35,712 nt of DNA, taken from Actinomycetota bacterium. Lineage in GTDB: Bacteria; Actinomycetota; Acidimicrobiia; Acidimicrobiales; Ilumatobacteraceae. The notes under the pieces are model-generated. The model had not been told where the DNA came from. It saw only the letters and a list, made by a program, of their open reading frames with translations, and searched no databases. The stretch is taken from NCBI GenBank assembly GCA_009924875.1, contig RFQQ01000003.1, forward strand, positions 1 to 35,712, written 5' to 3'. Shown here piece by piece: positions 14,874-22,675 of the stretch (positions are counted from its first letter, which is position 1; each line of letters starts with the position of its first letter). The translations under genes and the position numbers were made by a program.

Positions 14874-16058
14874 ATGATCGGCTCCGGACGGCGCGTCGCC
14901 GTTACGGGTCTTGGCGTCGTCGCCCCCTGCGGGATCGGCCGCGACGCCTTCTGGCAGGGTCTGCTCGGCCCCGGACTCGTTGACGTCGGCCGCCTCACGA
15001 CCATCGAGGATTGGGACCCGAGCCCCTGGTACGACTCGCCGAAGGACGCCCGCCGGGCCGACCGGAGCGAGCAGTACGCCATCGCCGCGGCTACCGAGGC
15101 CCTTGAGCAGTCGGGGCGGCCAGCCGCCGACCCCAGCCGCATCGGCACCATCTTCGGCACGGGCGTGGGAGGCATCCACACTCTCGAAGAGCAGATCGTC
15201 AACCGGCTCGACAAGGGCGAGCGTCGCGTCTCCCCATTCCTCGTGCCGATGATGATGGCCAACGCGCCCGGAGCGAACGTGTCGATGCGCTTCGACCTGC
15301 GCGGCCCCAATGAGACGCTCTCGACCGCCTGCGCCGCCGGGACGCACGCCCTCGGCTACGCGGCCCGCCTCATCGCATGGGGACTCGCCGATGCGGTGGT
15401 CGCCGGAGGAACCGAGTACGCGGGCACCCCGACGGCCCTCGCCAGCTTCGGCAACATGACCGCTCTCTCCTCTACCGGCACCAGCCGACCATTCGACGCC
15501 GCCCGGGACGGTTTCGTCATGGGTGAGGGTGCCGCCGTCATGGTGCTCGAGGAGTGGGAGTCCGCTGTCGGACGGGGAGCGCGCATCATCGGTGAGATCC
15601 TCGGAGCCGCATCGAATGCCGACGCCCACCACATCACGGCGCCATCACCGGGCGGTGTCGGCGCGATCGGATGCATGAGGCTCGCCCTCGCCGACGCGGG
15701 CCTCGAACCGGCCGAGATCCGGCAGGTCAACGCCCACGGCACTTCCACCCCGCTGAACGACGCCGCCGAGGCGGCCGCCGTCTCCGAGGTGTTCGGCCCG
15801 GGAGCCGTGCCGGTTGTCTCGACGAAGGGGGTCACCGGACACGCCCTCGGAGCAGCTGGAGCGCTCGAGGCAGCGGCCGTACTCCTCTCGATGGAGCACC
15901 GGCTCATCCCGCCGACCGCGAACACCGTCGATGTCGACCCGGAGATGACCGTCGATGTCGTCACCGGCGAGGCGCGCCCCTGGGAGCCCGGCCCCACCAT
16001 GTCGAACAACTTCGGCTTCGGTGGGCACAACGGCTCCATCATCATCGGCCCGGGCTGA
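14874..16058 (+). CDS. fabF: Beta-ketoacyl-ACP synthase II
   Basis: Elongating condensing enzyme of type II fatty-acid synthesis, 394 residues. Catalytic Cys153 is in STACAAGTHALG, and the two active-site His are in NAHGTSTPLND and KGVTGHALGAAG. The C-terminal SNNFGFGGHNGSII motif is typical. The first half also has VAVTGLGVVAPCG and FGTGVGGIHTLEEQ. It starts 1 nt after acpP, so the two are probably coupled. Its TGA lies in the loop of a small hairpin shared with the convergent fabZ end. Confidence 0.96.
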   Translation: MIGSGRRVAVTGLGVVAPCGIGRDAFWQGLLGPGLVDVGRLTTIEDWDPSPWYDSPKDARRADRSEQYAIAAATEALEQSGRPAADPSRIGTIFGTGVGGIHTLEEQIVNRLDKGERRVSPFLVPMMMANAPGANVSMRFDLRGPNETLSTACAAGTHALGYAARLIAWGLADAVVAGGTEYAGTPTALASFGNMTALSSTGTSRPFDAARDGFVMGEGAAVMVLEEWESAVGRGARIIGEILGAASNADAHHITAPSPGGVGAIGCMRLALADAGLEPAEIRQVNAHGTSTPLNDAAEAAAVSEVFGPGAVPVVSTKGVTGHALGAAGALEAAAVLLSMEHRLIPPTANTVDVDPEMTVDVVTGEARPWEPGPTMSNNFGFGGHNGSIIIGPG

Positions 16059-16077
16059 GCCCGGTCGCCTCAGGCGA
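16050..16077. terminator. Two abutting hairpins at the fabF/fabZ convergent junction
   Basis: 16050-16064 is a perfect 6-bp stem (CCGGGC/GCCCGG) with loop TGA, the fabF stop codon. Immediately next, 16065-16077 is a perfect 5-bp stem (TCGCC/GGCGA) with loop TCA, the fabZ stop codon read from the other strand. There is no T-run, so these are not classic intrinsic terminators, but they could slow polymerase or protect 3' ends from both directions. Confidence 0.45.
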
Positions 16078-16480
16078 TCACGAACATGAGGTCGCACTCA
16101 GTGGCCAGCTCCCCGCCAACGAGGGCCCGACCTGATCCACGTCCAGCGCGCGCGGACAGCTTGGTCATCGAGCACTCGAGGACGAGCTCGTCACCGGGCA
16201 CGACCTGACGACGGAACCTCGCCTTATCGATGCCGCCGAAGAGCGGCAACCGACCCGCGAACCGCTCATCGGAGAGCACCGCGAGCGCGCCTACCTGAGC
16301 GATCGCCTCGCACATGAGCACCCCCGGGAGCGTCGGACGGCCTGGGAAGTGTCCGGAAAAGAACCATTCGTCGCCGGTCAATCTCCAGACTCCACGGGCC
16401 GACTCACCCGGCACGATCTCCAGGATCTCGTCGACGAAGAGGAAGGGTGCTCGGTGGGGAAGAAGGTCCTCGGGGTTCAC
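16070..16480 (-). CDS. fabZ: 3-hydroxyacyl-ACP dehydratase (FabZ type)
   Basis: Removes water from 3-hydroxyacyl-ACP during elongation. The 136 residues contain LLPHRAPFLFVDEI and the active-site segment SGHFPGRPTLPGVLMCEAIAQ with catalytic His and Glu. Length is normal for FabZ. It lies on the opposite strand from the fab operon, convergent with fabF, and 23 nt downstream of trpA, so it may be transcribed with the trp genes while serving the fab pathway. A MaoC-type dehydratase at 30146 is a separate, CoA-type candidate. Confidence 0.93.
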   Translation of the reverse strand: MNPEDLLPHRAPFLFVDEILEIVPGESARGVWRLTGDEWFFSGHFPGRPTLPGVLMCEAIAQVGALAVLSDERFAGRLPLFGGIDKARFRRQVVPGDELVLECSMTKLSARAGRGSGRALVGGELATECDLMFVIA

Positions 16481-16503
16481 GCGGCGACCCTAGCGAGCCG
16501 CGA

Positions 16504-17268
16504 TCAGGCGTCGATGGCCGCTCGAACCTCGGCCACGTACCGGCCCACCTCGTCTGGACCCGACTCGATGAGCCGCCGCACCATCGAAGCACCCTGAATG
16601 ACACCGTCAGCCACCCGACAGGCGGTGGCCGCCTGCTCCGCGTTCGACACCCCGACCCCGACGAGCACCGGCAATTCGGTGAGCGGAAGGAGTCGTTCAG
16701 CGAGCGCGGTCGCGGTTGCCGCGAGCGAGTCGCGTTCCCCGGTGACACCGAGCAGACCGACGGAGTAGACGAAACCCCGACAGCGATCGACGATCCTCGG
16801 AAGGCGGTCATCTGGAGCCGTAGGCGCAGCGAGCATCACCGTGGCGACACCCGCGGCGTCGGCCGCCTCGCACCACTCTCCGGACTCCTCGAGCGGAAGA
16901 TCGGGGAGGATGCAACCGGTGACCCCAGCCGCCACCAGTCGATTCGCGAACCGGACCGGTCCGTCGTGATGGACGACGTTGAAATAGGTCATCACCGCGA
17001 GCGGAATGTCGACGTCGAGGTGCGGAACCTCCTCGAGCACCGACTGCGGCGTCGTGCCCGCCTCGAGGGCCGCCTGAGAGGCTCGCTGGATGACCGGACC
17101 ATCCATGACCGGATCGGAGAACGGGATACCGATCTCGACCGCGTCAGCGCCGTTGGCCGCGCAGGCTCTGATGGCGTCCTGCCACCCCGGATAGCCGCCG
17201 GTGATATACGGGACGAGAATCTTGCGACCTGACTCCTTGCACCCTCGCAGGTGAGACTCGAGACCCAT
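16504..17268 (-). CDS. trpA: Tryptophan synthase alpha chain
   Basis: Cleaves indole-3-glycerol phosphate to indole and glyceraldehyde-3-phosphate, passing indole to TrpB. The 254 residues form a TIM barrel with catalytic Glu in DAVEIGIPFSDP and Asp in MDGPVIQRAS, the VTGCILPDLPLEE strand, and the phosphate-binding GVGVSNAEQ near the end. PFSDPVMDG differs slightly from the common PxADG form. It starts 3 nt after the trpB stop, so the two subunits are made from one message. Confidence 0.96.
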   Translation of the reverse strand: MGLESHLRGCKESGRKILVPYITGGYPGWQDAIRACAANGADAVEIGIPFSDPVMDGPVIQRASQAALEAGTTPQSVLEEVPHLDVDIPLAVMTYFNVVHHDGPVRFANRLVAAGVTGCILPDLPLEESGEWCEAADAAGVATVMLAAPTAPDDRLPRIVDRCRGFVYSVGLLGVTGERDSLAATATALAERLLPLTELPVLVGVGVSNAEQAATACRVADGVIQGASMVRRLIESGPDEVGRYVAEVRAAIDA

Positions 17269-17271
17269 CGC

Positions 17272-18462
17272 TCAGCCGAGTCGGTCCTTCAACACGTCCA
17301 TCATCTGGCCGACATCCTTGTCACCGCGTCCGCTCATATTGACGAGAACGGTCTGGCCCTGCAGTTGAGCCGCCTCGCGAGCCACCCAGGCGATCGCGTG
17401 GGCGGGCTCGAGCGCCGGAATGATTCCCTCCGTGCGGCTGAGCAACTGGAAGGCCTCGATCACCTCGGCATCGGTCACGTTCGGGTACTCCGCCCGCCCG
17501 ATGGACGCGAGATGCGAGTGCTCAGGACCGACTCCCGGATAGTCGAGGCCAGCCGAGATGGAGTGCGCCTCCTCGACCTGGCCGTACTCGTCCTGCATGA
17601 GGAAGCTCCGCATGCCGTGCACCACACCGGGCGCGCCGCGAGACACCGCCGCACCGCCAGCCGGCTCGACACCGATGAGTCGGCTGTCGGTGTCGACGAA
17701 TCCCGAGAAGATGCCGATGGCGTTCGATCCTCCACCGACACAGGCGACGACGAGATCGGGGTCCTCTCCGACGAGCGCGAGGAACTGCGTCCGGGCCTCT
17801 TCACCGATCACCCGATGAAACTGGCGCACCATGAATGGGTACGGATGCGGGCCCATCACCGAGCCCAGGCAGTAGTGGGTGTCGCCGACGGTGGCTACCC
17901 AGTCGCGCATCGCCTCGTTGACCGCGTCCTTCAGGGTGCGGCTACCGCTATGGACAGCCTCCACCTCAGCCCCGAGCAGGCGCATCCGAAAGACGTTGAG
18001 CGCCTGCCGCTCGACATCGACCGCCCCCATGTAGACCTTGCACTCCATTCCGAGGAGCGCGGCGGCGGTTGCGCTCGCCACCCCATGCTGACCGGCGCCG
18101 GTCTCGGCGACGAGCCGAGTCTTGCCCATCCGCTTCGCGAGAAGCGCCTGACCGATCACGTTGTTGATCTTGTGCGAACCGGTGTGGTTGAGATCCTCGC
18201 GCTTCAAGAACAGGCGGAGACCGAGCTGCTCACCAAGGCGGTGACATTCGGTGAGACCCGACGGACGGCCCGCGTAATCACGGAGTACCGAGGCGAGCTC
18301 CTCGCGCCACACCGGATCGTTCCACGCCTCGTGGAAGGCCCGCTCCAACTCCTGACAGGCCGGCACCAACGTCTCGGGGACGAATCGACCGCCGAACTCA
18401 CCAAAACGGCCCGAGTCATCAGGCTCCCCCATCAGGGACCGTGTCTCTGCCGCGATCGTCAT
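17272..18462 (-). CDS. trpB: Tryptophan synthase beta chain
   Basis: PLP enzyme that joins indole and serine to make tryptophan. The 396 residues include [15 protein letters not shown], the PLP lysine Lys98 in HTGSHKIN, catalytic Glu in AETGAGQHG, the phosphate-binding loop VGGGSNAIG, and the monovalent-cation loop region around [16 protein letters not shown]. Length and motifs match TrpB1-type enzymes that pair with TrpA. Its ATG overlaps the trpF stop by 4 nt (ATGA); trpA starts 3 nt after its stop. Confidence 0.97.
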   Translation of the reverse strand: MTIAAETRSLMGEPDDSGRFGEFGGRFVPETLVPACQELERAFHEAWNDPVWREELASVLRDYAGRPSGLTECHRLGEQLGLRLFLKREDLNHTGSHKINNVIGQALLAKRMGKTRLVAETGAGQHGVASATAAALLGMECKVYMGAVDVERQALNVFRMRLLGAEVEAVHSGSRTLKDAVNEAMRDWVATVGDTHYCLGSVMGPHPYPFMVRQFHRVIGEEARTQFLALVGEDPDLVVACVGGGSNAIGIFSGFVDTDSRLIGVEPAGGAAVSRGAPGVVHGMRSFLMQDEYGQVEEAHSISAGLDYPGVGPEHSHLASIGRAEYPNVTDAEVIEAFQLLSRTEGIIPALEPAHAIAWVAREAAQLQGQTVLVNMSGRGDKDVGQMMDVLKDRLG

Positions 18463-19139
18463 TCGTCCTCCCAGTCGTAGGGCACATCTTCGAGCGGAGG
18501 GAGATCGGACGACTCGTCCGGGGGGACCGCCGCTCGTGCGTTGGAGATGAATCTTCTCACCTTCACTGGATCCTTGCGACCCGGAGCGGCCTCAACTCCA
18601 GAGGACACATCCACCCCCCACGGCCGGACCGCGCGGATGCCGTCGGCGACATTGTCGGGGTTCAACCCCCCAGCAAGGATCAAGCGGACCGAGTCGGGAA
18701 CCTCCGTGGCGAGGTGCCAGTCGAACACCTTTCCGCTGCCCGGGGCCGGAGCATCGACCAGCACGAGGTCGGTGTGGAACCGATCGGCGCGCGTCAGATG
18801 GTCAGAGTCGGCACCGAACGCCTTGATGACGTGTCGGATGCCATGACCGGGCCCCTTGTCGACCACCTCACGCACCTGCTCTGGCGTCTCCGAGCCGTGG
18901 AGTTGCACGGCACGAACGCCGGCGCTGTCCGCGATGGAGAGCACCCGCGCGGGCAGTTCATCGCGGAACACGCCGACCGTCAGAACATCAGAGGGCAGTC
19001 GCCGCGTGATGTCGTAGACGTGCTTGGCGACGACCTGCCTGGGCGAGGGAGCGAAGATGAATCCGACCGCGTCCGCTCCCATAGCGACGGCGAGCAGCGC
19101 GTCCTCCTCATTGGTGATCCCGCAGATCTTGACGAACAT
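18459..19139 (-). CDS. trpF: Phosphoribosylanthranilate isomerase
   Basis: Converts phosphoribosylanthranilate to the enol carboxyphenylamino compound in tryptophan synthesis. Starting at the ATG at 19137-19139 it reads [18 protein letters not shown] with the catalytic Cys in KICG; other barrel motifs are [32 protein letters not shown] and GVDVSSGVE with the catalytic Asp. The 226 residues end in an unusual acidic/Pro-rich tail ([15 protein letters not shown]). An upstream ATG at 19163 is possible but would cover the TAGGTT box. The separate trpF gene means PriA need not supply this activity, in contrast with mycobacteria. Confidence 0.94.
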   Translation of the reverse strand: MFVKICGITNEEDALLAVAMGADAVGFIFAPSPRQVVAKHVYDITRRLPSDVLTVGVFRDELPARVLSIADSAGVRAVQLHGSETPEQVREVVDKGPGHGIRHVIKAFGADSDHLTRADRFHTDLVLVDAPAPGSGKVFDWHLATEVPDSVRLILAGGLNPDNVADGIRAVRPWGVDVSSGVEAAPGRKDPVKVRRFISNARAAVPPDESSDLPPLEDVPYDWEDE

Positions 19140-19147
19140 TGACGCCG

Positions 19148-19153
19148 AACCTA
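19148..19153 (-). promoter_or_regulatory. Candidate -10 box (TAGGTT) of trpFBA-fabZ
   Basis: TAGGTT on the minus strand, 8 nt before the trpF ATG, in the 39-nt trpC-trpF gap. It would allow trpF, trpB, trpA and fabZ to be transcribed independently of trpC. Confidence 0.45.
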
Positions 19154-19178
19154 CCCGGGGCACCGGGGGCCGATGCGG

Positions 19179-19967
19179 TCAACGACGACGCAGATCGCGC
19201 ACAGCATCGGCGGGGTCACCCGAGGTCACCAGCGACTCCCCGACCAGCACCGCCGAATAGCCGGCTGCCGCTAGGGCGTGGGCGTCGTCACGTCCCCGCA
19301 CCCCCGACTCGGCGACGCCGATCACACCGGCCGGTATGACCGACGCCATACGAACGGCGCGCTCCTGATCGACCTCAAAGGTGACGAGATCACGCTGGTT
19401 CACCCCGACCAGATCGGCGCCGGCGGCGACTGCATGATCGAGTTCAGCCTCGTCGTGGATCTCAACGAGCACGTCGAGCCCGACCTCGCGGGCGAGACCG
19501 TGCAGATCAACCAGCTCCTCCACTCCGAGCGCAGCCGCGATCAACAACACGCAGTCCGCGCCCATCAGCCTCGCATCGAGCACATCGTTCGGCGCCACGG
19601 TGAAGTCCTTGCGAAGCACGGGGAGGCCGACCGCCGAACGAGCCGCGACGAGATCATCGGGCGAACCCCCGAAGAACTCGCGATCGGTGAGCACCGAGAG
19701 ACAACTCGCCCCACCCTCGGCGTAGAGGCGGGCGAGCGACGCCGGGTCGAGATCCGGCGCGAGCGCGCCCTTGGAGGGCGACCGGCGCTTCACCTCGGCG
19801 ATCACCCCAACCCCCTCGCGCGCCGTGTCGACCGAGGCGAGCGACGCGCGGAACCCTCGCGTCGTCGGAAGGTCATCGCAGCGCCGCCGCAGCTCGGACA
19901 TCGAGCGCGAATCGGCCGCCGCCTCAGCGCGATGCGCCTCGAGGATGCGGTCGAGGTAGGTCGCCAT
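19179..19967 (-). CDS. trpC: Indole-3-glycerol phosphate synthase
   Basis: Closes the indole ring in tryptophan synthesis. The 262-residue TIM barrel has VIAEVKRRSPSKG with catalytic Glu/Lys, the LSVLTDREFFGGS strand, PVLRKDFTV with catalytic Lys, GADCVLLIAAAL, VLVEIHDEAEL, GVNQRDLVTFEVD (Asn-x-Arg-Asp-Leu) and VAESGVRGRDD, so the active site looks complete. It is monofunctional, not fused to trpF. It begins 9 nt after glyS. trpE, trpG and trpD are not in the window. Confidence 0.97.
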   Translation of the reverse strand: MATYLDRILEAHRAEAAADSRSMSELRRRCDDLPTTRGFRASLASVDTAREGVGVIAEVKRRSPSKGALAPDLDPASLARLYAEGGASCLSVLTDREFFGGSPDDLVAARSAVGLPVLRKDFTVAPNDVLDARLMGADCVLLIAAALGVEELVDLHGLAREVGLDVLVEIHDEAELDHAVAAGADLVGVNQRDLVTFEVDQERAVRMASVIPAGVIGVAESGVRGRDDAHALAAAGYSAVLVGESLVTSGDPADAVRDLRRR

Positions 19968-19976
19968 CTCCCCGGA

Positions 19977-21287
19977 TCAGATCCCGAGGCGCGTCGAAAG
20001 TTCCGACATCAGCGAGTCGATCGGCACGCGCACCTGCTCCATGGAGTCGCGGTCGCGAACCGTGACCGCCGAGTCCTCCAGCGAGTCGAAGTCGACCGTC
20101 ACACATAGCGGCGTGCCGATCTCATCTTGACGGCGATAGCGGCGTCCGATCGCTTGGGTCTCGTCGTAATCGACCATGTAGCGCTCACCGATCATCGCCC
20201 TGATCTCCCGGGCGAGCGGGGTGAGGGTGTCCTTCTTCGAGAGCGGCAACACCGCAACCTTGTACGGGGCGAGACGCGGGTGGAGGCGGAGCACGGTGCG
20301 GGTCTCGCCGTTGACCTCCTCCTCGTCGTAGGCGGCGAGCAGGAAGGCGGCCATCGTGCGGGTCGCGCCAGCCGCCGGCTCGATCACGTACGGCACGTAG
20401 CGCTCATCCGTCGCCTGGTCGAAGAAGTCGAGGCGTTCCCCGGAATGGGCGGCGTGCTGCGTGAGGTCGTAATCGGTTCGCTGAGCGATTCCCTCGAGCT
20501 CGTCCCAACCCCATGGGAAGAGGAACTCCACATCGGAGGTACCCGTCGAATAATGCGACAACTCGTCGTCGGCGTGCGGACGCAACCGGAGCATCGAATC
20601 GGGGATGCCGAGCTCCCGGTACCACTCCATCCGATGGGTGCACCAGTACTCGTACCACGACGCGCCATCGGCCGGAGGGACGAAGAACTCGAGCTCCATC
20701 TGCTCGAACTCACGGGTGCGGAAGATCCAGTTCTGCGGTGTGATCTCGTTGCGGAACGACTTACCGACCTGGGCGATACCGAAGGGTGGACGCTTCCGGC
20801 TCGTCTGCAGGACATTCGAGAAGTTGGTGAACATCCCCTGGGCCGTCTCGGGACGCAGGTAGGCGTCGGCGCCGGCATCGGCGACCGGGCCGGCCTGGGT
20901 CTTGAACATCAGGTTGAACTGCCGCGCTTCGGTGAAGGTTCCGGCGCCCCCACAACTCGGGCAGACATTCGGATCATCGAGCTTGTCCAGTCGGAAACGG
21001 TTGCGGCACACCGTGCAGTCCACGAGCGGGTCACTGAAGTTGCTGAGGTGTCCGGAGGCTTCCCATACCTGAGGAGGACCGAGCACCGCGGCATCGATGA
21101 GCACCACGTCGTCGCGTTGCTGCACCATGGAGCGCACCCACGCGTCCTTCACATTGCGGAGCATCAGCGACCCGAGCGGGCCGTAGTCGTAGGTCGACCG
21201 GAAACCGCCGTAGATCTCCGCCGACGGGTAGACGAAGCCACGCCGCTTGCAGAGATTGACGATCTGATCGAGTTCGGTCGCTGCCAC
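19977..21287 (-). CDS. glyS: Glycyl-tRNA synthetase (dimeric, class II)
   Basis: Charges tRNA-Gly. The 436-residue single-chain form is the alpha2 type found in actinobacteria, not the alpha/beta tetramer. RRGFVYPSAEIYGG is the family's N-terminal motif; CTVC and CPSC form a zinc-binding insertion; class II motif 2 is KSFRNEITPQNWIFRTREFE followed by QMELEFF; motif 3 lies near VIEPAAGATRTM. The C-terminal anticodon-binding domain starts at APYKVAVLPL. The start is the GTG at 21285-21287, with a TAACCT box 8 nt upstream. It lies between recO and trpC. Confidence 0.97.
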   Translation of the reverse strand: MAATELDQIVNLCKRRGFVYPSAEIYGGFRSTYDYGPLGSLMLRNVKDAWVRSMVQQRDDVVLIDAAVLGPPQVWEASGHLSNFSDPLVDCTVCRNRFRLDKLDDPNVCPSCGGAGTFTEARQFNLMFKTQAGPVADAGADAYLRPETAQGMFTNFSNVLQTSRKRPPFGIAQVGKSFRNEITPQNWIFRTREFEQMELEFFVPPADGASWYEYWCTHRMEWYRELGIPDSMLRLRPHADDELSHYSTGTSDVEFLFPWGWDELEGIAQRTDYDLTQHAAHSGERLDFFDQATDERYVPYVIEPAAGATRTMAAFLLAAYDEEEVNGETRTVLRLHPRLAPYKVAVLPLSKKDTLTPLAREIRAMIGERYMVDYDETQAIGRRYRRQDEIGTPLCVTVDFDSLEDSAVTVRDRDSMEQVRVPIDSLMSELSTRLGI

Positions 21288-21295
21288 GACCCCAC

Positions 21296-21301
21296 AGGTT
21301 A
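21296..21301 (-). promoter_or_regulatory. Candidate -10 box (TAACCT) of glyS
   Basis: TAACCT on the minus strand, 8 nt before the glyS GTG, in the 21-nt recO-glyS gap. The spacing suggests a leaderless transcript that would also read into trpC. Confidence 0.45.
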
Positions 21302-21308
21302 GGGAGGC

Positions 21309-22037
21309 TCAGTGGCGTTCGAACAGGGCGATCGCCTTGAGTCGTCGCTCAAGGTGGTGCTCCATCGCTCTCGTAGCGAGCAGACCGACTTCATGGGTGG
21401 CGGGGCTCTCCGGTGCCGCCAGCGCCTCGTTGAGGCGCCCACCGAGGACGCAGCGCAAGAGCGAGAGGGCCGCCGGCGAGACCGACACCCCGGAACGGCA
21501 ATTACGGCAAAGAACCCCGCCCTCATCGAGATCGAAGGCGACGAGCTCGACCTCATCCCCGCTCTCCTCGCACCGGACACAGGCGTCGAGCACCGGCGAG
21601 AGCCCCTCGGCCGCCAGCAACTTCCAATAAAAGGCGGGGACGTTCATCGGGGACGGCCGCTCCGCGATCGTGCGCAACACGCCGACCGTCGAACGGAACA
21701 GCTGTGGGGTCGGCTCACGGTCGAGTGCGAGCTGCTCGGCTGCCTCGATCGCCGCCATACCCTGTGATGTCCGGTCGAGGGAGGAGAGCAGCGGTCCCAA
21801 GCGGTCGAGCGACTCTGCCTGGCTGACGGTGTCGAGCTCACGACCACGACGGAGTTGCACCGCGATGTGACTCATCGGTTCGAGTCGTCCACCGAACTTC
21901 GAGTTGGTCTTGCGCACCCCATGCGCGACCGCGCGGACCTTCCCGTGCTCCTGGGTGAGCAACACCACGATCCGATCGGACTCGCGCAGGCGATAGGTGC
22001 GCAGCACCACCGCCTCGTCGCGGTAGAGCTCCTTCAC
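21309..22037 (-). CDS. recO: DNA repair protein RecO
   Basis: Recombination mediator that helps load RecA on SSB-covered DNA. The 242 residues have the N-terminal OB fold (VVLRTYRLRESDRIVVLLTQ, VRAVAHGVRKTNSKFGGRLEP) and a helical C-terminal domain with a zinc finger of two Cys pairs, CVRC and CRNC, split by VAFDLDEGGVL. The GTG start at 22035-22037 overlaps the stop of the upstream cis-prenyltransferase-like gene (GTGA), so the two are translationally coupled. In other actinobacteria recO normally adjoins uppS. Confidence 0.95.
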   Translation of the reverse strand: MKELYRDEAVVLRTYRLRESDRIVVLLTQEHGKVRAVAHGVRKTNSKFGGRLEPMSHIAVQLRRGRELDTVSQAESLDRLGPLLSSLDRTSQGMAAIEAAEQLALDREPTPQLFRSTVGVLRTIAERPSPMNVPAFYWKLLAAEGLSPVLDACVRCEESGDEVELVAFDLDEGGVLCRNCRSGVSVSPAALSLLRCVLGGRLNEALAAPESPATHEVGLLATRAMEHHLERRLKAIALFERH

Positions 22038-22612
22038 GCGTCAAGTCCGCCGAAGCGGCGTCGCCGGCCCGCGTACTCGGCGACAGCAGCGACGAGATGA
22101 CCCGCTTCGAGATTCCCCCAGGCCACCTCCGTGAAGACCAGTTCGGCGTAGGCGAGCTCCCACACGAGCGACGGCGGGAGGCGCGTCGCGGGACCGAGCA
22201 CCAGCACCAGATCCGGTTCGCAATCGGCCGGCTCGTACAGCACGTTCGCGACGGAGGCTTCGTTCACCTGGTCCTCTCCGATCGCGCGCATCGCGGCGGC
22301 GAACCGCTCGCGTCCATCCGCGGCCGGATCGACGATCACCGTGCACGAACCGACCACCTCGGCGCTGACGGCGACTGGCTCTGCGTCAGGCGCAGGATCG
22401 AGACGGCCCGCCAGCCCGGCGACTCCCTCGCCGGAGTACGGCCGGAGCGTCAACCACTCCACGCCAAGATCCGCCGCGACCGTTCCGAGATCGCGTCGCC
22501 GCGTCGCCCACGCCGACCGACCGAGCGCCTCCCAATCCTCCGTCGAGCCACCTACGACGAGCACATGGGCGGGCCCCATCTGGTCTCGGCCGGCCGGGCC
22601 GGCATCGGCCAT
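22034..22612 (-). CDS. Degenerate cis-prenyltransferase-like protein (candidate NgBR-type partner of UppS)
   Basis: 192 residues that align along their length with UppS but lack its catalytic residues. HVLVVGGSTEDW (16-27) stands where UppS has HVAxIMDGNGRW, with Gly22 for the diphosphate-binding Asp. LTLRPYSGEG replaces LTLYAFSSENW. DLVLVLGPATRLPPSLVWE (134-152) matches the R-T-x-G-E-x-R-x-S-N region with Val and Pro for the first Arg and the Ser. In contrast AYAELVFTEVAW (154-165) and the C-terminal RRRFGG (184-189) are kept. These are the features missing from the divergent uppS product. Non-catalytic cis-prenyltransferase subunits in eukaryotes (NgBR) keep the R-x-G tail and complete the partner's active site. 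In-frame starts at 22633 (GTG) and 22657 (ATG) are possible. It is coupled to recO by a 4-nt overlap. Confidence 0.82.
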   Translation of the reverse strand: MADAGPAGRDQMGPAHVLVVGGSTEDWEALGRSAWATRRRDLGTVAADLGVEWLTLRPYSGEGVAGLAGRLDPAPDAEPVAVSAEVVGSCTVIVDPAADGRERFAAAMRAIGEDQVNEASVANVLYEPADCEPDLVLVLGPATRLPPSLVWELAYAELVFTEVAWGNLEAGHLVAAVAEYAGRRRRFGGLDA

Positions 22613-22633
22613 CGCTGACACACCCGACGTCAC

Positions 22634-22666
22634 CGACACATTGTCGCACGACCCCATCGCTAACGT
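22634..22666. promoter_or_regulatory. Divergent promoter region between the two cis-prenyltransferase genes
   Basis: On the plus strand TAACGT (22661-22666) ends 9 nt before the uppS GTG, a leaderless arrangement. On the minus strand GACAAT (22640-22645) resembles a -10 and ends 6 nt before an in-frame GTG (22633) of the partner gene. The latter box is inside a 5-bp inverted repeat CGACA-N3-TGTCG (22634-22646). About 60 bp separate the two coding starts, so both subunits could be controlled from one short region. Confidence 0.4.
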
Positions 22667-22675
22667 GGTCCTCCC

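Noticed and set aside
17251-18480. Long plus-strand open frame opposite trpB
   Set aside because: Antisense of a complete trpB; no protein family features.
20127-21302. Long plus-strand open frame opposite glyS
   Set aside because: Antisense of glyS, same reasoning.
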